A DNA stretch of 64,000 nucleotides. Origin: VAZQ01 sp963739175. GTDB lineage: Bacteria > Pseudomonadota > Alphaproteobacteria > Rhizobiales > Xanthobacteraceae. This document shows positions 18,928-29,507 of the stretch, piece by piece (positions within the stretch are counted from its first letter, which is position 1; each line of letters starts with the position of its first letter). Below the pieces are notes generated by a model, which was not told where the DNA came from, did no database searches, and saw nothing but the letters and a program-made list of their open reading frames with translations. Location: assembly GCA_963739175.1 (NCBI GenBank), contig CAVTZH010000011.1, positions 558,001 to 622,000 of the forward strand, read 5' to 3'. The translations under genes and the position numbers were made by a program.

Positions 18928-20105
18928 CGAACCGGACCTTTCTCGTTCCGTTGCGATTGCTCCAGCGCATCAAACTTTGTTTGCAACTTTGCAACTCGCT
19001 CGTACAGTGCCTTTTGGCGCCGATAATAGAGATACAGTTCAGCGCTCTTCTCATGCGGCAGCGCCGGAGTACCGGAGACCGTCGTGCCGGCCGCGACATC
19101 GGTTCCTACGCCTGAACTGGCCGCCACCGTCGCGTTCGAACCGATCGTCACATGGTCGGCAACGCCCACGCCCCCTCCCAGCACGACGTGATCGCCGATG
19201 GTGACGCTACCCGATATCCCTGCCATTCCGCAAATGAGGCACCCTTTTCCGATCTTCACATTGTGCGCAATGTGCACATGATTGTCGATCTTGGTCCCGT
19301 CGTCGATCTGCGTCGATTTAAGCGTCGCGCGCGCAACCGTCGATGCGGCGCCGATCTCGACATCATCGCCGATTGTGATCTTGCCGAGCGAATGCACCCG
19401 CGCCGGCACGGCTGCCGGCGGCGTCGGCATGAAGCTGAACCCGTCGGAGCCGATCACCGCGTTGTAGTGGATGATAGCGCGCGCGCCGATCGACACCCGG
19501 TCGCCGATCCGCACGCCGGAATAGATCAGGCCCCGCTCGCCGATCGCCACGTCGGCACCGATGGTGACGTGCGGCAACACCACCGTGCCCGCACCGATCC
19601 GCGAGCGCGGTCCGATCACCACGAACGGCCCGATGCTGACGCCTTCGCCGATCTGCGCGTCGGGCGCCACCACCGCGGTCTTGTCGATCCCGGCCGCATG
19701 CACCGGGCCGCCGTCGAACAGCGCGGTGAGCCGCGCGAGCGCCGCACGCTCGTGCTCGGGGATGATCACGCTCTTGATGCGGGCGGGCACCGACGTCAGC
19801 TTGGCCGAAACGACCGCGGCTATGGCTTGCGATGTCGTCAACGCCTCGAACGCCTCGGCGTTCATGGCGATCGCCAGATCGGACGGCTTGTCGGCGTCCG
19901 CCGGATGGACGATGCGGTCGATGCGGAGCGATCCATCGCCCACCAGGCGCGCCGACAACGCCTCTGCAACTTCACGCACCAGCATTACGGAGGCGTCTCG
20001 CTCGAAAATTGAAGGGGGTTCCTCGCCCCTTATAGCATCGATTTCGCCTGGTGCCAGACCGCAAGCGAGGCCCGATTTCCTTGACATTTCCGCGGCTTCG
20101 CCCAA
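18924..20105 (-). CDS. lpxD: UDP-3-O-acylglucosamine N-acyltransferase-like (LpxD family)
   Basis: LpxD adds the N-linked hydroxyacyl chain in lipid A synthesis at the cytoplasmic membrane face. The protein has the N-terminal uridine-binding-type region (IDRIVHPADADKPSDLAIAM) and then a long left-handed parallel beta-helix of hexapeptide repeats, with the catalytic-type HVHIAHNVKIGKGCLI. The C-terminal helix (YYRRQKALYERVAKLQTKFDALEQS) is a coiled-coil trimer arm. The start is unsure: the reading opens at 20105, with internal ATGs at 20087 and 19985. Standing apart from bamA, fabZ and lpxA, it may be a second LpxD with its own ACP; that is inference. Confidence 0.78.
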   Translation of the reverse strand: MGEAAEMSRKSGLACGLAPGEIDAIRGEEPPSIFERDASVMLVREVAEALSARLVGDGSLRIDRIVHPADADKPSDLAIAMNAEAFEALTTSQAIAAVVSAKLTSVPARIKSVIIPEHERAALARLTALFDGGPVHAAGIDKTAVVAPDAQIGEGVSIGPFVVIGPRSRIGAGTVVLPHVTIGADVAIGERGLIYSGVRIGDRVSIGARAIIHYNAVIGSDGFSFMPTPPAAVPARVHSLGKITIGDDVEIGAASTVARATLKSTQIDDGTKIDNHVHIAHNVKIGKGCLICGMAGISGSVTIGDHVVLGGGVGVADHVTIGSNATVAASSGVGTDVAAGTTVSGTPALPHEKSAELYLYYRRQKALYERVAKLQTKFDALEQSQRNEKGPVR

Positions 20106-20114
20106 GCCGCCGAA

Positions 20115-21239
20115 CTACGACGCGGGCCGCACCAGCACGCCGCCCGTCAGCGGCGCCTTGACGCCGGTGGTCCCCGGAAACGTGAGCGGCAATTCGCGCA
20201 GGCTGCGCACCGCGAGATAGGCGAAGGCCTGCGCTTCAAGCGCGTCGGCCGACCAGCCGACATCGTGGGCGGTCTCGATCCCGGCCGGCGCCAAGCGCTC
20301 CGCAAGCATGCGCATCAGGGTCGGATTGCGGGTGCCGCCGCCGGCCGCGATGAAGCTCGCCGGCGGACGCGGCAACAGTGACCGCGCCGATGCGATGGCG
20401 GCGGCGGTGACCGCGGTCAGGGTCGCCGCGCCATCCTCGACACTCTTCTTCGCGAGGCCGCCCTCCTCCGCCACCCAATGGCGGAACTCATTGCGGTCGA
20501 GCGACTTCGGGGGACGCCGCGCGAAATAGGGATGCGCCAGCACGCGCGCGACCGACTTCTCGTCGGCCTTGCCGGCCGCGGCCTTGGCGCCGTCGGCATC
20601 GTGCGGCTCGCCGGTGCGCAGCCGGATGAAATCGTCGATCAGCGCATTGCCGGGCCCGATGTCGAAAGCCAGGAGCTCCTCGCCGTCGATGAACGTGATG
20701 TTGGCGACGCCGCCGAGGTTGAGCACGCCAACCGGCTGCGGCCGGTCAAGCATCCGCACCATGGCGCGATGATAGACCGACACCAGCGGCGCCCCCTCCC
20801 CGCCGGCGGCGATATCGGCGGCGCGAAAATCGTAGACCACCGGAATGCCGAGCCGGCGCGCCAGCGTGGCGCCGCTGCCGAGTTGCACGGTCAGGTGGCG
20901 ATCCGGCTGGTGCAGCACGGTCTGGCCGTGGAAACCGACAATCGCAACGTCGGCGGCGGTCAGGCCGTTCGCCGCGAGATAGGTTTCGACCGCCTCGGCA
21001 TGCACCGCGGTCAAAAGCGCCTCGGCTTCCGCCAGCGGCTCCGGCCGCTGATCGCGCTTGCAGAGGTTGCCGGCGGCGGCGATCGCCCGCCGCAGGACCG
21101 CCCGCTCGGCGTCGCTATAGGCGCGGTAGCCGGTCGGGCCGAGCCGACCGACGGATTCCCCGTCGGTGTTGAGGAGCGCGACGTCCACCCCGTCATAGGA
21201 GGTGCCGCTCATCAGCCCGATGGCAGAGAGGTAACTCAC
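20115..21239 (-). CDS. anmK: Anhydro-N-acetylmuramic acid kinase
   Basis: AnmK phosphorylates and opens 1,6-anhydro-MurNAc taken back during cell-wall recycling, giving MurNAc-6-P. Signatures are LMSGTSYDGVDVALL at the N-terminus, VGFHGQTVLHQP, GVANITFI and FDIGPGNALIDDF, plus AAGGGTRNPTLMRML in the second lobe. I chose GTG 21239 (VSYLSAIGLMSGTS) because that gives about 374 aa, the usual length, and a GGAG sits upstream; the frame itself is open to 21461 with non-homologous sequence. It is convergent with neither neighbour's operon and is divergent from the serine hydrolase. Confidence 0.92.
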   Translation of the reverse strand: MSYLSAIGLMSGTSYDGVDVALLNTDGESVGRLGPTGYRAYSDAERAVLRRAIAAAGNLCKRDQRPEPLAEAEALLTAVHAEAVETYLAANGLTAADVAIVGFHGQTVLHQPDRHLTVQLGSGATLARRLGIPVVYDFRAADIAAGGEGAPLVSVYHRAMVRMLDRPQPVGVLNLGGVANITFIDGEELLAFDIGPGNALIDDFIRLRTGEPHDADGAKAAAGKADEKSVARVLAHPYFARRPPKSLDRNEFRHWVAEEGGLAKKSVEDGAATLTAVTAAAIASARSLLPRPPASFIAAGGGTRNPTLMRMLAERLAPAGIETAHDVGWSADALEAQAFAYLAVRSLRELPLTFPGTTGVKAPLTGGVLVRPAS

Positions 21240-21343
21240 CGCTGGCTCCGCAATTATGAACGACTTTGTTAGCCGGCCGGCCGGGGCAAGTGAACCTCGG
21301 CGCCTGCCGCTCCTACAAACCGGGGGGCGCTGAAAGGTTGCAC

Positions 21344-22357
21344 ATGCGCGCCGTTTTGACTGCCCGCCCTGCCGCCCGCTCCGCCGCCCTCTTGGCCGCC
21401 GCCCTGATAGCTGTGCCGCTGTTCGGTGCGCCGGCGGAAGCGCAGGTTGCCCGCAACCCATCGGTAGCCGCCTTCGATCCGTCGTTTCGGGAGTGGGTGT
21501 CGCTTCATCAGATTCCGGCCGCCAGTGCCGCCATCATGAAAGACGGCCACCTGGTGTCGACGTTCGGCGCCGGCGGGATGACCGCCGCAACGCCGGCCCG
21601 GATCGCCAGCCTGTCAAAGGCGATCACCGCCGTTTGCATCGCGCAGCTTGTCGATTCCGGACGGCTGTCGTTCACCGCACCGCTCAGCAGCGTGCTGCCG
21701 CGCACGTTCGCAACGCTCGGCCGCCCGGTCGATCCGCGCTTCCGCACGATCACCATCGAGCAACTGCTTGACGCACCGCTCGGGGCTGCCGCGTGAAACA
21801 GCGGGCGGCGCGCCGGCGCGCGACCTCACCGGCAGCTTCATCAATATCCTGGCGACGCCGCTCGATAGCGATCCCGGCACCACGATGGAGTACAGCAATA
21901 TCGGCTACCTCACCTCGGCGTGGTGATCGAGGCCGTCACCGGCAGCACCTACGAACGCTACTGCCGCACCGCCGCGCTCGCGCCGATGCAGGCGTCCGGC
22001 ACCATCGATCCGCAATTGCGCCAGCGCGCGTCGAGCGGAGGCTGGCGAGTATCGGCGATCGACTACGCGCGCTTCATCCAGGTATTCGAGCCGGGCTCCG
22101 CCGGTCTCGGTCCGCTGGGCCGGCAGTGGCAGGACGGGCTGAGCGGCCGCCGCATCTATGGGCTTGGGATCTTCATCTCACGAACCCCGCAAGGGATCGT
22201 CCTGAACCACAGCGGCAGGCTTATTCGCGAACGCAGCGGCAGCTACGTCATCAAGTTTCCCAACGGCTGGACCGCGGTCACCACCTTCGTGGGCGACCCC
22301 CGCGGGCACATCGCCGACCTCCGCCGCCGCCTCGAGACCGCCGTCGCGAGCCTCTGA
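21344..22357 (+). CDS. Periplasmic serine hydrolase (beta-lactamase family), two frameshifts
   Basis: A beta-lactamase/transpeptidase-like protein of ~337 aa with a signal peptide (cleavage after PAEA, ~residue 34). The nucleophile motif SLSK is in the first frame (RIASLSKAITAVCIA). Near 21775 an inserted base breaks it; the next frame gives LTHRSGLPRETAGG and MEYSNIGYL (the Y-x-N motif), and near 21923 a second shift returns to VIEAVTGSTYERY and the C-terminal NHSGRL. The complete triad argues for a functional gene with two sequence errors. Substrate unknown. It sits between anmK and tyrS. Confidence 0.75.
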
Positions 22358-22447
22358 AAGACCCTTGCCCGCAACGCCGTTTGGTGGTGAAAGGTCGCTC
22401 CCCTTGCGGCTTTGACAGCCTGCCCGGGGACCACCCGGCGGTATCAC

Positions 22448-23701
22448 ATGAGCGCCTACAAATCAGAGCTTCTGGATGTCCTCGCCAGCCGGGGCTACAT
22501 CCATCAGGTCTCGGAGCCCGAGGCGCTCGACGCGCTCGCGCGTTCGTCGACGATCACTGCCTATATCGGTTTCGACTGCACCGCGCCGTCGCTGCATATC
22601 GGCTCGCTGGTGCCGATCATGATGCTGTACTGGATGCAGCAGACCGGCCACCGCCCGATCGCCTTGATGGGCGGCGGCACCACGCGCGTCGGCGATCCGT
22701 CGGGCAAGGACGACAGCCGTACCATCCTCACCGACCAGATCATCGCCGAGAACCTCAGCGGCATCCGCAAGGTCTTCTCGAATTTCCTGAAGTTCGGCGA
22801 CGGCCCGAATGACGCCGTGATGGCGAACAACGCCGATTGGCTCAATTCGCTCAACTACCTCGACTTCCTGCGCGACGTCGGGCGGCATTTCTCGGTCAAC
22901 CGGATGCTCTCCTTCGACTCGGTCAAGCTGCGGCTCGACCGCCAGCAGGAGCTGTCGTTCCTCGAATTCAACTACATGATCCTGCAGGCCTACGATTTCG
23001 TGGAGCTCAACAAGCGCTACGGCTGCACGCTCCAGATGGGCGGCTCGGACCAGTGGGGCAACATCGTCAACGGCATCGACCTTGGCCGGCGCATGCTCAA
23101 TGCGCATCTGTTTGCGCTGACCACGCCGCTGATCACCACGTCGTCGGGCGCCAAGATGGGCAAGACCGCCGCCGGCGCGGTGTGGCTCGATGCCGACATG
23201 CTGAGCGCCTACGACTTCTGGCAATTCTGGCGCAACACCGAGGACGGTGACGTCGCGCGCTTCCTCAAGCTGTTCACGGTGGTGCCGCTCGACGAAATCG
23301 GGCGGCTCGCGGCGCTGAAGGGCCAGGAGATCAACGACGCCAAGAAAGTGCTGGCGACCGAGGTGACCGCCCTTATCCACGGCCGCGCTGCCGCCGAGGA
23401 AGCCGCCGAGACCGCGCGCCGCACCTTCGAGGAAGGCGCGCTGGCGGAGACCTTGCCGACCATCGAGATTCCGCGCGGCGAACTGACCGGCGGACTGGGC
23501 GTGCTGGCCGCGTTCGTCAGAGCCGGCCTGGTCACGTCGAACGGCGAAGCGCGCCGTCAGATCAAGGGCGGCGGCATCAGGATCAACGACGTCGCCGTGA
23601 CCGATGAGAAGATGACGCTCACGCCATCACAGGTGACCCCGGAAGGCGTGATCAAGCTGTCGCTTGGGAAAAAGCGCCACGTGCTGCTGAAGCCGGTGTG
23701 A
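22448..23701 (+). CDS. tyrS: Tyrosyl-tRNA synthetase
   Basis: TyrS charges tRNA-Tyr. The 417-aa protein has the class I signature HIGS (50-53, in PSLHIGSLVP), the tyrosine site around GFDCTAPS, and a KMSKS-type motif written GAKMGKTAAG. A C-terminal S4-like RNA-binding domain is present (GLVTSNGEARRQIKGGGIRINDVAV). The ATG at 22448 gives the family start MSAYKSELLDVLASRGYI. No T-box leader or other riboswitch is visible in the 90 bp upstream. It is followed by a REP-like repeat. Confidence 0.96.
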   Translation: MSAYKSELLDVLASRGYIHQVSEPEALDALARSSTITAYIGFDCTAPSLHIGSLVPIMMLYWMQQTGHRPIALMGGGTTRVGDPSGKDDSRTILTDQIIAENLSGIRKVFSNFLKFGDGPNDAVMANNADWLNSLNYLDFLRDVGRHFSVNRMLSFDSVKLRLDRQQELSFLEFNYMILQAYDFVELNKRYGCTLQMGGSDQWGNIVNGIDLGRRMLNAHLFALTTPLITTSSGAKMGKTAAGAVWLDADMLSAYDFWQFWRNTEDGDVARFLKLFTVVPLDEIGRLAALKGQEINDAKKVLATEVTALIHGRAAAEEAAETARRTFEEGALAETLPTIEIPRGELTGGLGVLAAFVRAGLVTSNGEARRQIKGGGIRINDVAVTDEKMTLTPSQVTPEGVIKLSLGKKRHVLLKPV

Positions 23702-23713
23702 CCGTTTTCGGGC

Positions 23714-23782
23714 GCATGATCCCGAAAAAGCCTGCCCCGGACTTGATCCGGGGTGGGAACCGGTTTTCGGACAAGATCATGC
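23714..23782. repeat. REP-like palindromic repeat, copy 1 (with internal insert)
   Basis: The repeat opens with GCATGATCCCGAAAA, contains a 20-odd-base CCCCGGAC...TCCGGGG inner palindrome, and closes with GGGAACCGGTTTTCGG and GATCATGC. A related copy without the inner palindrome lies at 51757-51801 in the other orientation. It sits between the convergent tyrS and AsmA-like genes and may act as a terminator. Confidence 0.75.
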
Positions 23783-23801
23783 ACAAACAAATGCAGGCCG
23801 C

Positions 23802-26800
23802 TCAGCGCTGATCGCCGAAGCTGCGCCCGCCGCTGGCCGGGAATTCCATGAACTTGCGGAACAAGCCCGGCGTCACCACCGAGATCGGGTTGACGCGCAG
23901 CACCGGCTGACCCGGCGGGCCCACCACCTCGTAGGTCAGGCCGACGAGGCCTTCGTTGCTGCCGCCGCCCAGGAACACGCCGAACACCGGAATCTGCCCG
24001 AACATGTTGTTGAGCCCGAAGAACGGCACGAAGGTGCCGCGCAAACGCACTTCCTCGCGCAGATAGTCGATGTAGCCTTCCGTCGTCGCACCGATCATCG
24101 GGCCGCGCACGACGCCTTCCTTGATGGCGAAGCGGCCGTGGGTGCGGGTGAACTCGACGCGCAGGCGGGAAAACTCGACGCCGGGGTTATTGCCCTGCGT
24201 CGATCCCGTGACGTCGGCACTGCCGGAGGCGACGCGATCGAGCGTCGGCTCGCCGCGCACGTTGAAGTCGCGGATATTGAGGATGCCGTCCTGCGGGGCG
24301 TTGCTGGCGGTCGGCGGGTCCATCGCCATCCACATCTCACCGCCGAAGATCTTCGGATAGGTATCGCTGAAGCGGAACAGCGCGCCGGCGTCCTTGGTCT
24401 CGACGTAGATCACATTGCGGCCGCCGGCGCGTCCGCGCAGGTCGCCGGTGAGCGGCGTGTCGCGCCCGAGCCGCGCCGCCAGCGAGAAGCTCATGATGTT
24501 GCCGTTGCGGCGCGACATCTTGAGCTCAAGGCTGCGCATCGCCTCGCCGTGGAAGCCGGCGACCGTGCCGAGGCGAACGTCGACGTCGATGTCCTTGAGC
24601 TTGGCGCTCTTGGCCTGCGCCGCCGTCGGTCCCGGACATCGACGACTTGATGAAGCCGCGGCCGTCATAGACGTCGCCGCGCAGCGTCACGCGCAGTGCG
24701 CCGTCGGGGCCGCGCTCGGCGCGCAACGTCGCCTTGTCGCCGTCGGAGAGATTGAAATTCGTCAGGTTCGCGGCCTGGATGTCGCCGGCGCCGTCGCACT
24801 CGACGCTGCCCTTGACCAGAAGGCCCGGCCCTTCGATCAACAGATCGTCGAGCCGCATGAATTGCGGCCGGCTGGTCATGATGAAGGACATGCGCGCCTG
24901 CCGTCCGGCCGGCTTGATCCAGCCCGGCAGCAGCCGGTCGATCCGCGCCTGCGTAAGGTCGGCCTCGACCGAATAACGGCTGTCGCCGGCTTCGATCGGC
25001 ACGCGGCCGTTGATCCGCACCGGCATCGGACCGGTGACATAGCCGCCGAAATCGAAACCGAGCCGCGCGCGGGCGGCCTCGTCGAGCGTGGCGGCGACGC
25101 GGACCTCCGCTTCGGACTGGTCGCGCGACTTCTTGTATTCGAGCAGCGCCGGAATGCCGTTGATCTTGACGTCGCCGCGCAGCACGTAGCCCTGATTGTC
25201 GGCCCGTACACGCAGCGCCGGCGCCTCGACCTTCTGGCCCATGACCAGGCGTTCGGCGGAGAAATTGTTGACCTCGAGATTCATCGCGTATTGCGCGGAG
25301 CCTGCCGGCAGATCGGGCTTCAGCGGCATGCTCATCGTCACATACGCCGTGAGGTTGCCGCGGCTGGTGCTGGGATCGATCGGCGAGCCCGCATAGTCGC
25401 GCAGCCGCTCGCGGCTCAGTAATTCCGCGGCCGCCGCCACCGAGCCGTCGATGCGGAAACGCACGCGCGACGCCGGCGCGTCCATGTAGTGATCCGGCAC
25501 CTCGAACAGGCCACTCGAAATCGTGAGCCGGCGGCCGGCCGACACGTCGATATTGCCGCGCTTGATCTCGACGGAGGCCGTGCGTCCGGTGATCCGGACT
25601 TGGACGTCGGCATCCTTGATCGGCGGCAGGCCGTGCACCGGCCGGATCTCGGCGCCGTTGCCGGAAATCTCGATGGCGAGGCCGTCGTCCGGGATCGGCG
25701 GGCTGACGGTCTTGAGCGTCGCCAGCGGCGTGTTGGTCGCGATCAAGACTTTCTCGATCGTTCCGCTCAGGATGTTTTCCGACACCCAGGCATGCACCTT
25801 GGGGCTGATGAACGACGGCCACAGCCGCTTCATCGCCGCCACCGACATGCGGGTGCCGGCGATCCCGAGGGCGAGCCGGGCTTCGCCCGAGGAGTAGTCG
25901 AGGCCGCCGGAGATCGCGAGCCCGAGGTCCGAATTGCCGATTTCGCCCTGCTCCACATCGATGCGCTGCTTGTCGGGATCGATGCGCAGGCCGACCTGGA
26001 TGCGGTTGAGGACAAGCGTATCGGGATCGCGCGACGACGATCCGAGCACGGCGCTGCCGCCGGTGATCTTGAGCACCCAGCCGGCACTGCCCTCGCGCGG
26101 GGGGCGTCAGCTGGGCGAGCAGCGTGATGCGGTTGCCGCCCGACAGGATCTGGAACGGCGCGACCAGCGCCTGCCGCGTCGCGTCCCATTGCAGATCGAA
26201 GTCGGCGCGGTCGATGTCGATCCGGCTCAGCGGCTCGTCGGCGTCGACGATATAGCCGCGGTCGAGCTGGATGCGCCCTTCGATCATCTTCGGGATGCCG
26301 TCGTCGCCGATCTGCGCGCGCACGCGGGCGGTCACCGGGATGTTCGGCTCGAGCTGGCCGTCGCCGAGGCGCAACGCCAGCAGCAGGTCCTTGGCCGGCA
26401 AGCGCTCGGTTTCGATCTCGACCTTGCGGATGCCGCCGTCGCCGCGCGACACGGTTGCGCGCAACAGCCAGGGCCGTTCGCCGGCTTCCGAACTCATGGT
26501 GAGCGCGACGCCGCCGCCGCTCGGCCGCGTCAGGCTGAGATTGATGTCGTGGAATTCCCACTGCTTGCCGTTGCGCTGATCGAACAGCGTGAGATTGCCG
26601 TTCTTCAACCCGAGCTCGCTCAGGTCGCGGCCGTCGAGGCCGGTGGCGCCGAGGCTGTCGATCCACGCGAGCAGCGCGGCAAGGTCGGGGATCATGCTCC
26701 GGTTGGGCGCTTGCGGCGACACCGAACGGGTCAACGGATTGGGCGCGACGCCGGCCCGCAGCGCGGGCTCGGACGCCGACGCGGTCACGAACGGCTGCCG

Positions 26801-27394
26801 GTTGGTGCCGGCGAACACCGTGACCTTGCTGTCGGGCTCGATGCGAACCTGCATCTCGGCGCCGACCAGGCTCAGGCGCCTGGCGCGCACCTTGCCCGTC
26901 ATCAGTCCGGAGCCGGAGAAGCTGACCTCGGCCTTCGGCGCACTGGCGACGATCTCGCCATGGGCGTCGCGTACGACGATGTCGCGGATGCGCAGCGCGG
27001 TGCGTCCGCTGGCGTCGCGCTCGAGCTGCGTGCCGCCGACCGCGACGCGATGATGTTTGCCGAAATTCTCTTCGATTGCGGCGGTGAGCCAAGGCGTCGC
27101 GAAATCAAAATCGATCGGCCCGCTGCCGAGCCGCCACCACAGCGCCAGCATCCCGACCATCACCAGTCCGGCACCGCTGGCGAAGGCGATCGACACGCGG
27201 CGCCAGCGCGTCCAGAAGCGCAACGCCGACAGGCGCCATGAGGTGAGACCGAGTTGCGCGGGTGTCAGTTCGGCGTGCCGCCAACGCTCGCCACGCGGCG
27301 ACGACGCCGCGCGCTCCAACAGGTCGAGTTGGATGCTGGCCTCCAGCTTGCGCAGGGCCGTGATGTCCGGCTTGGTGTACTGATCCGCCGCCAT
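23802..27394 (-). CDS. Large AsmA/DUF3971-like envelope protein, two frameshifts
   Basis: A ~1190-aa inner-membrane-anchored protein of the AsmA/YhdP group (DUF3971), thought to move phospholipids between membranes. From ATG 27394 (MAADQYTKPD) there is a cytoplasmic basic stretch, one transmembrane helix (VSIAFASGAGLVMVGMLALWW, ~70-90) and then a long beta-rich periplasmic part. Frame shifts near 26105 and near 24640, each one inserted base, are needed to join the three segments; the last carries the AsmA-like C-terminus LVGLTYEVVGPPGQPVLRVNPISV. A GTG at 27511 would add 39 residues. Position between tyrS and bcp matches other Rhizobiales. Confidence 0.82.
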
Positions 27395-27572
27395 TCCCCG
27401 ACTAGGCGTCCCCTCGACCGCCGCCGTATGTCCGCTGCACTCCCCGCAGCGGCCGTCCGGATTGTTGCTGCCGACCGCCGATTCGTGTGAAAACCGGTGA
27501 TCTGCCAGCACTCTCTCGCTTATCGTTTAACCTTTTATTGACCCGAAAAAAGGGACGAAAGGAAGGCACTTT

Positions 27573-28046
27573 ATGGCGGCCACCCCCCTGAAGGAGGGCG
27601 TCAAGGCACCCCCATTCGCGCTTCCACGCGATGGCGGCGGCAGCACCTCCCTCGCCGACTTCAAGGGCAAGAAACTCGTCCTGTATTTCTACCCGAAGGC
27701 CGACACCCCCGGCTGCACCCGGGAATCGATCGCGTTTTCGAAGCTTCGGGCGGCTTTTTCCAGGGCCGGAACCGAAGTGATCGGGATTTCGGCCGATCCG
27801 GTCAAGGCTCAGGATGCGTTCAAGAAGAAGCACAAACTCTCGGTTGCCCTCCTCTCGGACGAGACCCACGAGATGCTCGAGGCCTACGGCGCCTGGGGCA
27901 AGAAATCCATGTACGGCAGGACTTTCATGGGCATTGTTCGCATGACGGTGCTGATCGGGCCGGACGGCAAGATCGCCCGCATCTGGCCTAAGGTCCGGGT
28001 CGACGGCCACGCTGAAGAGGTCCTCGCCGCGGCCAAGGCGCTTTAA
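27573..28046 (+). CDS. bcp: Thioredoxin-dependent thiol peroxidase (BCP peroxiredoxin)
   Basis: A 157-aa peroxiredoxin that reduces peroxides in the cytoplasm. The peroxidatic cysteine is C48 in KADTPGCTRES; it is the only cysteine in the protein, so the resolving thiol (five residues on in Escherichia coli) is absent and a one-Cys mechanism using an outside thiol is expected. FKGKKLVLYFYPKADTPG and GISADPVKAQDAFKKKHKL are typical. The ATG is preceded by AGGAAGGC. It is divergent from the AsmA-like gene over about 180 bp, where a 7/8 CtrA-like half-site pair (TTAA-N7-TTGA, 27527-27541) lies. Confidence 0.93.
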   Translation: MAATPLKEGVKAPPFALPRDGGGSTSLADFKGKKLVLYFYPKADTPGCTRESIAFSKLRAAFSRAGTEVIGISADPVKAQDAFKKKHKLSVALLSDETHEMLEAYGAWGKKSMYGRTFMGIVRMTVLIGPDGKIARIWPKVRVDGHAEEVLAAAKAL

Positions 28047-28169
28047 CAGCGCGCCAACCACGCGGACACTTTTCCACAACTTGTTCCGAAAAAATTAACC
28101 ATACCCGGGTTGTACTTAGGCGCAGTAACGCTGGCGTTGTTTGGGACCGTCGCCGGCGGGGAAGCGTCG

Positions 28170-29458
28170 ATGTATCACCGCCAAGTTTCGTCACAGCCGT
28201 ATTCCGGCGTTCAGTATCGGCGTGCCGCCCCCACTGCGCGGGCGCAATCCGCCGCCGTCGCACTGCCAGGGCTGTACTATCAGGTGCCGGCTACACGCTG
28301 GCGCATGCCGGGCGCCAGGTGCGCCTCGGCCCGATCGCCTTTTGGGTGGCGGTGGGCACGCTGGTGATCATGGCGATGTGGACGATCACCACCGCCACCT
28401 ATTTCGCATTCCGCGATGACGTGCTGACCGGCTTGATCGCGCGGCAAGCGGAGATGCAATACGCCTACGAGGATCGCATCGCCGACCTGCGCCAGCAGAT
28501 CGACCGCATGTCGAGCCGCCAGCTCCTCAATCAGGAGCAATACGAGCAGAAGCTCGACCAGATCATCCGCCGGCAGTCGGCGTTGGAAAACCGCGCCAAC
28601 GCCATCCAGGGGATGCCGGACGGCATCGTCACCGGCTCGACCCGAGCGACCGGCCGCGAGCAGACGCGTTCGGTGCCGAACCGGCCGGCGCCGGTCAACG
28701 ACAAGTCATCGAACCTGCTGCTGCCAGATCGCACCAGCCGCGACAGCGTCGCCGGCGCGCTCGCGCTGCTGCAGGCGTCGCTCGATCGCGTCGAGGCGCG
28801 GCAGGCGGCATCGCTGACATCGATACAGGAGAGTTACGAAGCCAAGGCGCAGCGCATCCGCGGCGTGCTGGCCGATCTCGGGCTCGACAGCATGCGCATC
28901 GGCGCGCGCGACAATGCCGGCGTCGGCGGCCCGCTGGTGCCAGCACGGCTGCCGGCCTATGCCGGACCGTTCGAGCAGCACGTCTACCGCGTCGGCATCG
29001 CCCGCGCCCAGGTCGACCGGCTGACCCGCACGCTGGCGTCGGTGCCGCTGCGCAAGCCCATCGTGGGTGAGATGGAAGTATCCTCCGGATACGGCATGCG
29101 CATCGATCCATTCATCCGCGCGCCCGCCATGCACACCGGCATGGACTTCCGCGGCGAGACCGGCGATCCGGCGCGCGCGACCGCCGACGGCAATATCACG
29201 GTCGCCGGATGGCAGGGCGGTTACGGCAAGATGGTCGAGATCGACCACGGCAACGGGCTCACGACGCGCTACGCGCATCTGTCCGACATCACCGTCAAGG
29301 TCGGGCAGCGGGTGCGGGCGGGCCACATCATCGGCAAGATCGGATCGACCGGGCGCTCGACCGGGCCGCATCTGCACTACGAGACGCGCGTGAACGGCGA
29401 CGCCGTCGATCCGCGGAAATTCCTGCGCGCCGGACTGCGGTTGGGCAGCGCGCACTAG
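28170..29458 (+). CDS. M23 family peptidoglycan endopeptidase, frameshift near the N-terminus
   Basis: A membrane-anchored LytM-type enzyme. The main frame has a transmembrane helix (PIAFWVAVGTLVIMAMWTI), a coiled coil (EDRIADLRQQIDRMSSRQLLNQEQYEQKLDQIIRR), and the C-terminal M23 domain with Zn ligands in HTGMDFRGE (H, D) and HLHYETRVNG (second H of HxH). That frame has only a weak GTG start at 28319. I place the real start at ATG 28170, after GGGGAAG, encoding MYHRQVSSQPYSG; a one-base deletion near 28285 must then link it to GYTLAHAGRQVRLGP. Catalytic residues are complete, so it is probably an active endopeptidase. Confidence 0.85.
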
Positions 29459-29507
29459 CGAGCACGCAGTAGCGCCGCTTACGGCAGCGCGGCAGTGCTT
29501 CGCTTCC

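Noticed and set aside
27527..27541. Second CtrA box near bcp (TTAA-N7-TTGA)
   Set aside because: Only 7 of 8 positions match, and neither gene is an obvious cell-cycle target; mentioned only in the bcp entry.
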